NCBI RefSeq assembly: GCF_035506375.1
Contig: NZ_DATJPM010000082.1
Span: 1-30,314, forward strand
Direction: 5' to 3'
Source of the DNA: Methanocella sp.
GTDB taxonomy: Archaea; Halobacteriota; Methanocellia; Methanocellales; Methanocellaceae
Length of the DNA: 30,314 nucleotides
Shown in pieces: positions 13,558-21,222 of this stretch; the first letter of the stretch is position 1, and the number at the start of each line of letters is the position of its first letter. The translations under genes and the position numbers were made by a program. Below the pieces are notes generated by a model. It made no database searches, had not been told where the DNA came from, and saw only the letters and a list, made by a program, of their open reading frames with translations.

Positions 13558-14550
13558 ATGATCTGGTCTATCTTTTTAGCAGTTTTTTTGGCAGCTATAG
13601 TCGAGTGGGTTGAAGCCCTGACCATTGTACTGGCCATCGGTACATCGATCAACAGGAAGAGCAGCCTTTCGGGTGCTGCCGCCGGATTTGCCGTATTGGC
13701 GGTGCTGGTCGCTGTGTTTGGCAGCGCTCTTCAGTATGTCCCTCTGAATATACTCCGCATGGTGATCGGAGTCATCCTGGTGCTTTTCGGCATCCAGTGG
13801 CTGGAAAAGGCGATCTTACGTTATACAGGGCTTAAGGCCAGGCGCGATGAAGCCAAAATATACGAGACAAGTACACATGAGTTTGATGCTATAAGGGAAG
13901 ATCGCTCCAAATTCAGCACACTCGGTTTTTTGACCTCCTTTAAAAGTGTGTTCCTTGAGGGATTAGAGGTCGCCGTGATCGTCATCACTTTCGGCTTGAC
14001 CGGGGACGTGAATCAATACCAGGGGATGTTGACCGCCAGTGTCGCCGCCATTATGGCGCTCCTCATCGTGACGGCGCTGGGCGTGGCGGTGCGCAAGCCG
14101 CTTACCATTATCCCGGAGAATACGTTCAAATTTTTTGTGGGCATCATGCTGGTGACCTTTGGCACGTTCTGGAGTGGAGAGGGGTTCGGCATCGAATGGC
14201 CGCTTTCCGATCTGTTTCTCCTGGTGCTGTTCGCGTTCTATCTGCTGTTGTGCCTGCTGCTGATCGGCTGGATAAGCCGGCGGATGGTGAACCCGAATAT
14301 AAAAGAGGCGGATCCGCAAAAATATCCGGCTCCGCTCCGTATCCTGTGGGAGATCTTTGACTTTTTCTGCGGGGACTGGACCGCCTTTTGTGGTGTTGCC
14401 ATTACGGTAGCCGCGGTACTTTTCCTCGACAACGTCAGCACATTCCCCGGTGTTTCGCTTCTTCCGGGCACCCTGCTTGTCGCCGGCATCGCCGTAAGCT
14501 TGTGGGCCGCTATGGGAAGGCGTTCACAATCCGTGAAGATTGAATTATGA
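13558..14550 (+). CDS. Polytopic membrane protein with two ExxE motifs (COG4280-like)
   Basis: This is a 330-residue integral membrane protein with about eight to nine hydrophobic helices. Two related segments each carry a glutamate pair: IVEWVEALTIVLAIG (E16/E19) and VFLEGLEVAVIVITFG (E134/E137). They recall the REGLE motifs of FTR1 iron permeases and the ExGD motifs of TMEM165/Gdt1-type cation transporters. From memory the sequence resembles the uncharacterised family COG4280. Cation transport is inferred. The frame is open upstream to 13471, but MIWSIFLAV with AGGTG upstream is the natural start. Codon choice looks less GC3-biased than the neighbours. The divergent ChrB-N regulator hints at metal or oxyanion stress. 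Confidence 0.75.
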   Translation: MIWSIFLAVFLAAIVEWVEALTIVLAIGTSINRKSSLSGAAAGFAVLAVLVAVFGSALQYVPLNILRMVIGVILVLFGIQWLEKAILRYTGLKARRDEAKIYETSTHEFDAIREDRSKFSTLGFLTSFKSVFLEGLEVAVIVITFGLTGDVNQYQGMLTASVAAIMALLIVTALGVAVRKPLTIIPENTFKFFVGIMLVTFGTFWSGEGFGIEWPLSDLFLLVLFAFYLLLCLLLIGWISRRMVNPNIKEADPQKYPAPLRILWEIFDFFCGDWTAFCGVAITVAAVLFLDNVSTFPGVSLLPGTLLVAGIAVSLWAAMGRRSQSVKIEL

Positions 14551-14594
14551 GATGGTTTATCACTAAATAAAAGGAGTTGCTGGGCGATAAAGTA

Positions 14595-14635
14595 AAGAGC
14601 ACGTAAAACTTTCGCCGTGCTCTTACTTCTTTTTT
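14595..14635 (+). terminator. Hairpin plus T-run terminator
   Basis: AAGAGCACG (14595-14603) pairs perfectly with CGTGCTCTT (14616-14624) around a 12-base loop, followed by ACTTCTTTTTT. It lies 45 bases after the membrane-protein stop. The T run doubles as the AT-rich promoter zone of the next gene. Confidence 0.7.
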
Positions 14636-14663
14636 AAATAAGCGTATAAACGATTATTCCGTG

Positions 14664-15782
14664 ATGAGTGAGAAGTATTTCTCCCTGACCGACCGCATAA
14701 AGATCTTATCCGAGGGCACGAAGTACGATAGCTGTAACCAGACTATCGTATGCCATACATTTACTCCGGACGGCCGGTGTATCCAGCTTTATAAGACATT
14801 GATGACCAACCGTTGCTCGGGCGAATGCCTGTACTGCCCGAACCGCTGCGGCCGCGAAGTCACACGCACATCGCTGGCTCCCGAGGAGATCGTTCGTATT
14901 ACGTGGGACCTCTACCGCAGGAACGCCATTGAAGGCTTATTCTTATCCTCGGGTATCGTGGGCGACCCCGAGAAGACCACGCAGAAGCAGCTTGAAGTGC
15001 TAAAAATGCTCCGGGGGCAGGGATTCAAGGGATACATCCATACCCGCCTCATGCCCGGCGTGCCCAGGGACATGATCCGGGAAGTATCATTGTACGCCAA
15101 CAAGTTCGGCGTGAACGCCGAGACGACGTGCGAGTCCCGGTACGACGAGATATGCCCGAACTTCGACTACAGGCACGACATCCTGGACCGGATGAGGTGG
15201 ACCCACGAGCTCGTGCTGAAAAGGCGAAAAGAGGTGCGATACGGGGAGGGCATCGTCGGTGCAAACGATACCCAGTTCGTGGTCGGCGCCTCTAACGAGC
15301 CCGATAAAGAAATAATCCACACCATCGACCGCTTTAAGGCCGACTACGGCCTGCGCCGGCCATACTTCATGAGCTTCGACCCCGTGCCCGGGACGCCGCT
15401 TTCCTCGAACAGGCCGTCGCCCGTCTGGCGCGAGGTCAGGCTATACCAGATATCGTATATGCTAAAGGATTATGGCCTCCGTGCAAAGGACCTGGACGCT
15501 GTCCTTGATGACGAGGGATTCCTGCCCGACAGCGACCCGAAGCTGCTCCTCGCCCACTGCAACAATGACTTCTTTCCCGTGGACGTGAACGAGGCGCCAT
15601 ACGAAGACCTCATAAAAGTCCCGGGGATCGGCCCTACTACGGCCCGGCGTATCATCAATAGCCGCCCCATCGACGATTACGTGGAACTGGTCAATATCGG
15701 CGTCGTGCTGAAGAGGGCTCGGCCATTCATTAAAGTCAAGAATAAGGTGCAGTCGAGGCTCGAGGGGTACGGCCTTGCGTGA
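14664..15782 (+). CDS. Radical SAM protein, predicted DNA modification/repair (TIGR03916-like)
   Basis: This 372-residue radical SAM enzyme has the cluster motif C-x3-C-x2-C in RCSGECLYCPNRCG (C51, C55, C58). SSGIVGDPEKTTQKQLEVL follows, then a late FDPVPGTPLS segment, and a C-terminal helix-hairpin-helix VPGIGPTTARRII (319-331) of the DNA-binding kind. This combination and length match the putative DNA modification/repair radical SAM family that travels with a DUF4130 protein, which is exactly the next gene. The substrate is unknown; the family is distantly reminiscent of spore photoproduct lyase. A GTG one codon earlier could also start it. There is no clear ribosome binding site, and a TATA-like TTTAAATA lies about 27 bases upstream, suggesting a leaderless message. 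Confidence 0.88.
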   Translation: MSEKYFSLTDRIKILSEGTKYDSCNQTIVCHTFTPDGRCIQLYKTLMTNRCSGECLYCPNRCGREVTRTSLAPEEIVRITWDLYRRNAIEGLFLSSGIVGDPEKTTQKQLEVLKMLRGQGFKGYIHTRLMPGVPRDMIREVSLYANKFGVNAETTCESRYDEICPNFDYRHDILDRMRWTHELVLKRRKEVRYGEGIVGANDTQFVVGASNEPDKEIIHTIDRFKADYGLRRPYFMSFDPVPGTPLSSNRPSPVWREVRLYQISYMLKDYGLRAKDLDAVLDDEGFLPDSDPKLLLAHCNNDFFPVDVNEAPYEDLIKVPGIGPTTARRIINSRPIDDYVELVNIGVVLKRARPFIKVKNKVQSRLEGYGLA

Positions 15783-15791
15783 GGTGTTCGC

Positions 15792-16634
15792 GTGATCATC
15801 GGCTATAAAAAAGACCTCGACGGCGTGTTAAGGGCTGCCGTAGCGCTCAAGAAGAACCCCGACGCCACGATAGTCTGTGGCTCGAACGCCCGCGAGCTTA
15901 AGCAAAAGCTGGCCATGTACCACGGGGAGGTCGTGTTGAACGTGGATGAGGTCGTCAAGGATGTGCCATTCCACGTTAAGGCCGAGTTGTGGGTCAAAGT
16001 CCCGTCGTGTAATCCCATGCAGCGCGGGCTGTCACTGGGCTCGTATCTTACTTATGCCCTGCGGAATGACCAGTGCATACCCGACGAGCTCGTCCGGCTG
16101 GTGGCCCGGTACTATCCGAACTTCATGGCCCTGCTCGCCCATAAAGACGCTACCGCAAGGAAATATTTTCGCCTTTACCGTGAAGCCGCCGGCGAGCTCG
16201 AGCGTATCAAATCCTATTGCCGCTTCAGGCCTGCCGGGGATAAGCTCTACGTGGAGATCGCACCGAAGCACGACATCAAGGACCTCTTTATGGAATGGGC
16301 CATGCGGCGGAACAATGACCGGATCATCGTGGTCAAGTGCCATGCCGAGTATTACCTTCTGAATGCCCGGGCCCTCGGGTACCGGGCCGAAATCGCTAAT
16401 GTAACGAAAGAAGAGGCCGAGCGGCTTTTGGGCGACATGCCCGATACGGATAGCGACATATGGGACACGTTCTATGACTCCCAGAACGTGGAGAGCCGGC
16501 GCAATAAGCGGTATGCGAAGGCGAGGCTACCGGAAAAGTTCTCATATATCAGCCCGGAGATCAGAAAGGAAAGGAAAAAGATCGAGCATGGCATACAGCC
16601 AGACAAGCTGGACGATTTCTTCATGAGCCGTTAA
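15792..16634 (+). CDS. DUF4130 domain protein (TIGR03915-like), partner of radical SAM
   Basis: This 280-residue protein starts at GTG after GAGGTG, nine bases beyond the radical SAM stop. The N-terminal 80 residues (IIGYKKDLDGVLRAAVALK) are family-specific. The DUF4130 region spans about 95-205: ARKYFRLYREAAGELERIKS, YCRFRP, YVEIAPKHDIKDLFMEWAMR and IVVKCHAEYYLLNA. The C-terminus is lysine/arginine-rich (RNKRYAKARLPEKF). It is a predicted DNA metabolism protein always found with the radical SAM partner, probably acting on the same damaged or modified base. No catalytic residue set is established that I know of. DUF4130 shares features with uracil-DNA-glycosylase-linked proteins, which is recalled, not shown here. 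Confidence 0.85.
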   Translation: MIIGYKKDLDGVLRAAVALKKNPDATIVCGSNARELKQKLAMYHGEVVLNVDEVVKDVPFHVKAELWVKVPSCNPMQRGLSLGSYLTYALRNDQCIPDELVRLVARYYPNFMALLAHKDATARKYFRLYREAAGELERIKSYCRFRPAGDKLYVEIAPKHDIKDLFMEWAMRRNNDRIIVVKCHAEYYLLNARALGYRAEIANVTKEEAERLLGDMPDTDSDIWDTFYDSQNVESRRNKRYAKARLPEKFSYISPEIRKERKKIEHGIQPDKLDDFFMSR

Positions 16635-16691
16635 TTATGCGACTATGCTATTTATCGGTAAATGGAATACGAGTAATCATAGGGGGATCAA

Positions 16692-16874
16692 ATGGATTTA
16701 AAAAGACTGTTTGTACTAAGCCTGGCGGCGATAGCTTTAGTGATATCGATCGCGCCGGCGTATGCACTGCTCTGGCCGACGGTCATCGATTGCGGTTGTT
16801 ATGGAGGGCTCTGGGGAGTCTACGGCCCGTTCGGGCCCTACGCTGCAGCATACTGGGGATGCGGCTTCTGGTAA
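16692..16874 (+). CDS. Small secreted aromatic- and glycine-rich protein
   Basis: This 60-residue precursor has a clear signal peptide: MDLKRL, then a hydrophobic LSLAAIALVISI and an AxA-type cleavage site near APAYA (about residues 22-26). The mature part of about 34 residues is almost free of charge and made of Gly, Tyr, Trp, Pro and Cys, with C-x-C in DCGCYGG and a terminal WGCGFW. AGGGGGATCAA precedes the ATG. I recognise no family. The composition suggests a surface-associated or disulfide/metal-stabilised miniprotein, or a bacteriocin-like peptide. No maturation or immunity gene is adjacent. Confidence 0.65.
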   Translation: MDLKRLFVLSLAAIALVISIAPAYALLWPTVIDCGCYGGLWGVYGPFGPYAAAYWGCGFW

Positions 16875-16900
16875 GTGCTGGTGGATTAAAAATAGAAAAA

Positions 16901-17707
16901 TCAGTAAGCCTTTGCTTTTTTGACTTTTTCTTTCGCCGAGGGCGGCTTCTCCATTTGCGCCAGTTTATCTAGCAACGCCTGCTTGACGAAGTCCTCCCTA
17001 TCCTTACGGTAGGTCACGGAAATGCCCAGGTCGTCCTTCAGGTACTCGTATCCGCGGATCACGGCGATGGGCGTACCCTCGTTCGACTCTCCCATGATCA
17101 TGTTGGCGCAGGCGGCGACCTCGTCGACGATGCCCTGTATCGTTATTTTCAGCTCGTGGCCGAACAGGTCCATGTCGCCCCGCTTATCGTGCACGGCGGC
17201 GATGCCGGCGCAGCCGACGGCGACACCGATTTGGCCCTCCCGGAAGGAGCGCCCGTTGGTGTCGGTAATGATGACGGCGACCCTCCTGCCGGTCAGCTCC
17301 ATAATACGGTCACGTATCCTGCGGGCCGAAGCGTTCGGGTCCTCCGGCAATAAAAGAATGTAACCGGTCTCCGTGTTGGAGCGGTCGATGCCCGCGTTAA
17401 TGCACACGTTCCCCAACACCGTCTCGACTAAAAGCGGGTGCTTCCATAGCACCTTCGTGCAATTGTCCAGCACGTACTGGATGAAGTGCGGGTCCTCGGC
17501 GTTCAGGACGGCAAGCTCTTCGGCGCGGGTCGTCGGGGTGATGTCGTTCAGCAGATACCGGCGCCCCTCGGACTTGGAGACTATGGTCGATGCAAATACG
17601 ACGATATCGTCGTCCTCAAGCTTCGTCCTGGCTTCCACTACCGCCGCGAGGTCGTCCCCATTCTGGATCATGGGGACGTCGTCTACGGTATATGCATTAA
17701 TCTTCAA
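16901..17707 (-). CDS. cofE: Coenzyme F420-0:L-glutamate ligase
   Basis: This 268-residue GTP-dependent enzyme adds gamma-linked glutamates to F420-0 in the last steps of F420 synthesis. Motifs are VPMIQNGDDLAAVV (11-24), STIVSKSEGRRYLL (40-53), VLGNVCINAGIDRSN, then the metal/nucleotide stretch ITDTNGRSFREGQIGVAVGC and later MGESNEGTPIAVIRG. The frame is open to 17755 from another TTG, but GGAGG lies six bases before the TTG at 17707 and the family begins about ten residues before the GDDLA element, so a TTG start at 17707 is preferred. It probably shares a transcript with the three small genes upstream (74-base gap). It converges with the miniprotein gene. Confidence 0.92.
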   Translation of the reverse strand: MKINAYTVDDVPMIQNGDDLAAVVEARTKLEDDDIVVFASTIVSKSEGRRYLLNDITPTTRAEELAVLNAEDPHFIQYVLDNCTKVLWKHPLLVETVLGNVCINAGIDRSNTETGYILLLPEDPNASARRIRDRIMELTGRRVAVIITDTNGRSFREGQIGVAVGCAGIAAVHDKRGDMDLFGHELKITIQGIVDEVAACANMIMGESNEGTPIAVIRGYEYLKDDLGISVTYRKDREDFVKQALLDKLAQMEKPPSAKEKVKKAKAY

Positions 17708-17781
17708 GCGCGATGCCTCCGTAAAATTAGAAGTGTATAAGGCGACGAAAAACAATAAACCTTGTGCAAAAGAAAGGCCGC

Positions 17782-17937
17782 CTAGATGCGGAAGGACTTC
17801 TGCCCTTCCGGACCCTGCACAGGCTCCTCTTCCTGCTGGTTGCCGCTCTGGAGCGGGCTCTTCCGCTTCCGCATGGCCAGCTCTTCACGGCGCGCTTTCG
17901 AGCCCATGTGACCCCGGTTATGTTCCCGCTCTGCCAG
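17782..17937 (-). CDS. Small basic protein, EEPVxGPxGxK C-terminus (possible CTG start)
   Basis: The reading frame is AEREHNRGHMGSKARREEL..., then MRKRKSPLQSG and the C-terminus EEPVQGPEGQKSFRI. From the ATG at 17907 it is 41 residues. However, GAGGTGA lies six bases before a CTG at 17937, which would give 51 residues beginning (M)AEREH, parallel to the MAEKKKE start of the upstream paralogue. No ATG, GTG or TTG is available at that spacing in frame. A weaker GGGGT precedes the ATG, so both starts remain possible. The C-terminal motif is shared with the gene at 17949-18089. Function is unknown; the highly charged N-terminus suggests nucleic-acid or ribosome binding. Confidence 0.55.
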   Translation of the reverse strand: MAEREHNRGHMGSKARREELAMRKRKSPLQSGNQQEEEPVQGPEGQKSFRI

Positions 17938-17948
17938 AGTGATTCACC

Positions 17949-18089
17949 TCAAACCTTGAATATGTCCTTGCCGGTCGGCCCGTGGACGGGCTCCTCGGCC
18001 GGCTCCACGTTATACCCGTGCCGGACCTCTTCGCCATGGTCTTTTTTCTTCTTCCGCTTCTTCGCATCCTCTTTCTTCTTCTCAGCCAT
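17949..18089 (-). CDS. Small lysine-rich protein, EEPVxGPxGxK C-terminus
   Basis: This 46-residue protein begins MAEKKKEDAKKRKKKKDHGE and ends EEPVHGPTGKDIFKV. The last 15 residues match the next gene downstream (EEPVQGPEGQKSFRI) at most positions, so the two are tandem paralogues with a conserved tail and diverged charged heads. GGGTGTC precedes the ATG. The gaps on either side are 11 bases, indicating one transcript with the 106-residue gene before it. No known family is recognised. It is too short for a catalytic domain; a role as a binding partner or nucleic-acid-associated peptide is a guess. Confidence 0.6.
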   Translation of the reverse strand: MAEKKKEDAKKRKKKKDHGEEVRHGYNVEPAEEPVHGPTGKDIFKV

Positions 18090-18100
18090 CGTGACACCCG

Positions 18101-18421
18101 TTATAAGTCATATTCGGGCGGCTTCTTCTTATGCTGCCGCTCCCGCAATATCGCGTCCAGCCTGCGGTCGATGTCCTCGTTCACGTTCTTGTCCGACGTG
18201 GCGGCGTCGATCCAGGTGACCGTGCCGTGCTGCAGGTCCTTCATGTCCTCGGGAGACGCCAGGTATTGCCTCCCGTAGCCCGTTGCCCACGTAGACTTAT
18301 CCTCCGCATAGTAGACCCGTCCGCTCATTACGATCTCGTCCGACGTGCCCTGCTCTTCCCGGGGTGGCGTGACGTCGGGCATGACCTTCTTCTTAGCGTT
18401 GCGGTCCTTATCTTCGGGCAT
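18101..18421 (-). CDS. Hypothetical charged protein, 106 residues
   Basis: This soluble protein is not recognised. It has a charged, probably disordered N-terminus (MPEDKDRNAKKKV, then TPPREEQGTSD), a central compact part with VMSGRVYYAEDKSTWATGYG and LQHGTVTWIDAATS, and a basic C-terminal helix (DIDRRLDAILRERQHKKK). The frame is open to 18469, but the ATG at 18421 follows GGAAATATC and avoids a poor N-terminus. It is first in the small-gene run leading into cofE; the spacing to the next gene is 11 bases. No function can be proposed from sequence. Confidence 0.6.
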   Translation of the reverse strand: MPEDKDRNAKKKVMPDVTPPREEQGTSDEIVMSGRVYYAEDKSTWATGYGRQYLASPEDMKDLQHGTVTWIDAATSDKNVNEDIDRRLDAILRERQHKKKPPEYDL

Positions 18422-18522
18422 GATATTTCCATGAATAGATGGGCACGTTACGTATTTTACCATAGGCACGCAAAATACGGATTTTTAAGCGTGCCGGCTC
18501 GGATTAACGCGTTACTACTATC

Positions 18523-19701
18523 TTATTTTATCATTTCCAGGCAGAGCACGCCATATTTCATGGTCGTCCCCGCCTCGGACTTTATTTTAGCCTTCGCAGG
18601 CCCTTCATAAAGCGACTTATGAGGGACATGAGGTAGTTTGGCCGTTTCCAGGCTCCGGCCCTGGAGGAAGTTACCGGCCGTAAGTAATACGGCGCCCCAC
18701 GCCGACGGCCTGTCGATCGCGACAGCGGCCGACCGTAATTTAACGCTGCCGAAGGGCATGCAGATATAAAGCCGTAGCCCTGCGTCGAGGTTTACTCGGA
18801 GGGAAGCTTCCACATGGTACCACCCGTTCGCGCCGATATGCCATCCCAGGACGTGCCCGGCCCCGAACGTGTACAGATATTGCTTGCATAGGGGCAATGG
18901 CTGGGGCCCGCCCCGGCAATAGGAGCCCGGCCCGTATAACAGGCCATCGAAAGCGGACGCATTAAAGCTGACCGGATTCTCCTCCTCATCCGTGACCCCC
19001 GAGCCTTCCAGCACACTTTCCACGCCCTTCGGGAACAGGAGCACAATGGCAGGGAAATGCGGCGCTTCGGCGTCTTCCAGGTCCTGCATCTGGTACGGGA
19101 AGCCAATGTCCGCCTCGACCGTCAGCTCGTCCGGCGCCTTCACTTTAATCTTCACATATGCCAGCCTGGCGGATACGTCGGCGCCGGCCTTTGGCACATA
19201 AAGCTCGTCGAAGTCGGCTTTTTTATAGTTCGCGTCGGGCATGTCGCAGCGCGTGCGCTCCAGCGCGTCCAGGCTCGCCGTGAGTGTTTTTGCCATACTA
19301 TCATCCTTTATGGCCACGGCCGCGTCGAGGGCTTCCTGGAGCGCTGAAGCCGCATCGTCGAACCGGCACTGGCCCCTGTAGGCGTCCGCGAGGCCTGCCA
19401 GCGTGGCGGCGAGGGACTTTTTATCGCCGAGGCGCTCCTTCAGGCCTATGGCCGATCTGAACGTGTCCTCCGCTCCCTGGTAATTGCCCATGAAAATATA
19501 GACGAAGCCGGCATTGTTGAGCACGCCGGCGATCGCATCGTCCCAGAGGCCGTCTCTGTTTTCCGTTTCGAACGCGCGCAGGGCTATGTTCAGCTCTTTT
19601 AAGGCCTCCTCGTAAAAGCCGGTGGAGGAGAGCCTTTTGGCCTTTTCGCTGTGGGATAGGCCGATCTGCACCTGGCGCGTCATGCGCCGCTGGGGGGCCA
19701 T
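18523..19701 (-). CDS. TPR-containing protein with unknown C-terminal domain
   Basis: This 392-residue protein has N-terminal tetratricopeptide repeats at about residues 12-160 (HSEKAKRLSSTGFYEEALKE; NNAGFVYIFMGNYQGAEDTF; AGLADAYRGQCRFDDAASAL). These are followed by about 220 residues of mostly beta character with no family I recognise, including YGPGSYCRGGPQPLPLC and GWHIGANGWYHVEAS. There is no signal peptide or membrane helix. A TATA-like box (19722-19731, complement) lies about 25 bases before the ATG, predicting a leaderless message. The TPR part should bind a protein partner. The C-terminal domain, with its paired cysteines, might bind a ligand or another protein. Confidence 0.75.
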   Translation of the reverse strand: MAPQRRMTRQVQIGLSHSEKAKRLSSTGFYEEALKELNIALRAFETENRDGLWDDAIAGVLNNAGFVYIFMGNYQGAEDTFRSAIGLKERLGDKKSLAATLAGLADAYRGQCRFDDAASALQEALDAAVAIKDDSMAKTLTASLDALERTRCDMPDANYKKADFDELYVPKAGADVSARLAYVKIKVKAPDELTVEADIGFPYQMQDLEDAEAPHFPAIVLLFPKGVESVLEGSGVTDEEENPVSFNASAFDGLLYGPGSYCRGGPQPLPLCKQYLYTFGAGHVLGWHIGANGWYHVEASLRVNLDAGLRLYICMPFGSVKLRSAAVAIDRPSAWGAVLLTAGNFLQGRSLETAKLPHVPHKSLYEGPAKAKIKSEAGTTMKYGVLCLEMIK

Positions 19702-19721
19702 ACCTTAGTTGTAAGCTGAAA

Positions 19722-19731
19722 AAGTATAAAA
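19722..19731 (-). promoter_or_regulatory. TATA-like element of the TPR gene
   Basis: GGTTTTATACTT on the minus strand, centred about 25 bases before the ATG at 19701. This is the spacing expected for a leaderless archaeal transcript. It lies in the short gap between this gene and cysS. Confidence 0.4.
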
Positions 19732-19745
19732 CCGTTATTCTCCCG

Positions 19746-21161
19746 TCAGGAGCGCTTAATCCTTGTACCTTCTTTCGAGTCCTCGATGGCGATACCCAGC
19801 TCCTTGAGCCGTTTTCGAATGAGGTCCGATGTTTCGAAGTCCTTCTTTTTCCTGACGGCATCGCGAATATCGACGATGAGCTGCAGCAGCTCAGAAGCGA
19901 ATAAGTCTTCCAGGGAGCCGGTCCACTTGATGCCGAGCACGTCCGAGTAAATGCCATACAGGTCCAGCACGTCCTTCCACTGGTCCGCGGGCATGTCGCC
20001 CTCGGCGAGCCACCGGTTCACGTCCCGAGTGAGCTCGAAGATCTCGGCGATGGCCTCCCTGGTATCCAGGTTATCGTCCATGCGCTCCTCGAACCGCTTT
20101 TTACTCTCTACCAGGCGCTCGCGGACGTCCGCGATGGTCGGTGCTCCGAAAAGCGGTCTCTTAATGCGCGTCTCGATACCGGATATGGCGTTCCTGATGC
20201 GCTCCAGGCCACGGCCGGCGTCCTCAAGCGCCTGGTCGTTGAAGTCGAGCGGGCCCTGGTAATGCGTATTCAGGATGAAAAACCGGACAGCATCAGGCGA
20301 AAACTTCTTGAGTACGTCTCTCACCAGGAAGAAGTTGCCCAGGGACTTGGACATCTTTTCCTTATTAATGAGCAAAAAGCCGTTGTGTATCCAGTACTTT
20401 GCGAAGGGGGGCCTGCCGGTATACGCTTCGGTCTGCATGATCTCCGACTCGTGGTGGGGGAAGATCAGGTCCATACCGCCACCGTGGATGTCGATGTTCG
20501 GGCCAAGCGTCTCCAGCGACATCGCCGAACACTCGATATGCCATCCGGGCCTGCCGGGGCCCCAGGGGCTGTCCCAGGCGATGGCTTCGCCAGGCTTCGA
20601 GGCCTTCCACAACACGAAATCCATGGGGTTCCTCTTCCGCTCATCGACCTCGACGCGGGCGCCGACCTTTAGCGCGTCATATGACTGGTGCGATAATACG
20701 CCGACCTTATCCGCCATCCTGTCCACGCTAAAGTAGACGCTTCCGTCGGATACGTAGGCATATCCTTTATCGGCCAGGCCCTGGATCATTTTAATAATGG
20801 CGGGAATGTTCTGGCTGACCCTCGGGTAAAAGTCCGCCCTCAGCACGTTCAGCCGATCCATGTCCTCAAAATAGGCGTTGATGAACTTTTCCGCAAGCTC
20901 CCGGGGAGGCACGTTCTTCTCCGCCGCCCGCTTTAAAATTTTATCGTCGACGTCCGTGAAATTCTGCACGTAGGTGACCCGGTAGCCTTGATACTGAAGG
21001 TAGCGCCGGATAATATCGAAGACGACGTATGCCCGGGCATGGCCCATATGGCAGTAGTCATAGACCGTCGGGCCACACACATACATTTTAACCTCCTCAT
21101 CGTGAAGGGGCACGAAGTCCTCGACCTTCGAGGCGAGCGTGTTATAGAATCGAAGCGCCAT
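19746..21161 (-). CDS. cysS: Cysteinyl-tRNA synthetase
   Basis: This 471-residue class I aminoacyl-tRNA synthetase charges tRNA-Cys. Motifs are YVCGPTVYDYCHMGHARAY (HIGH box HMGH at 38-41; C29 is a zinc ligand), FTDVDDKILKRA, GWHIECSAM (C211), FPHHESEI (236-243, zinc histidine) and KMSKSLGNFF (KMSKS at 269-273). The length is normal. The frame is open to 21206, but MALRFYNTL is the family start. TATA-like TTTATATT (21196-21203, complement) lies about 35 bases before it. Many methanogens instead make Cys-tRNA by the SepRS/SepCysS route; this organism has at least the direct enzyme. A short stem spans the stop codon. Confidence 0.97.
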   Translation of the reverse strand: MALRFYNTLASKVEDFVPLHDEEVKMYVCGPTVYDYCHMGHARAYVVFDIIRRYLQYQGYRVTYVQNFTDVDDKILKRAAEKNVPPRELAEKFINAYFEDMDRLNVLRADFYPRVSQNIPAIIKMIQGLADKGYAYVSDGSVYFSVDRMADKVGVLSHQSYDALKVGARVEVDERKRNPMDFVLWKASKPGEAIAWDSPWGPGRPGWHIECSAMSLETLGPNIDIHGGGMDLIFPHHESEIMQTEAYTGRPPFAKYWIHNGFLLINKEKMSKSLGNFFLVRDVLKKFSPDAVRFFILNTHYQGPLDFNDQALEDAGRGLERIRNAISGIETRIKRPLFGAPTIADVRERLVESKKRFEERMDDNLDTREAIAEIFELTRDVNRWLAEGDMPADQWKDVLDLYGIYSDVLGIKWTGSLEDLFASELLQLIVDIRDAVRKKKDFETSDLIRKRLKELGIAIEDSKEGTRIKRS

Positions 21162-21222
21162 TACATCAACATTAAAGGATTTGTCAGAAGTAGGATTTAT
21201 ATTCACTTATTCGGGCAGGTGG

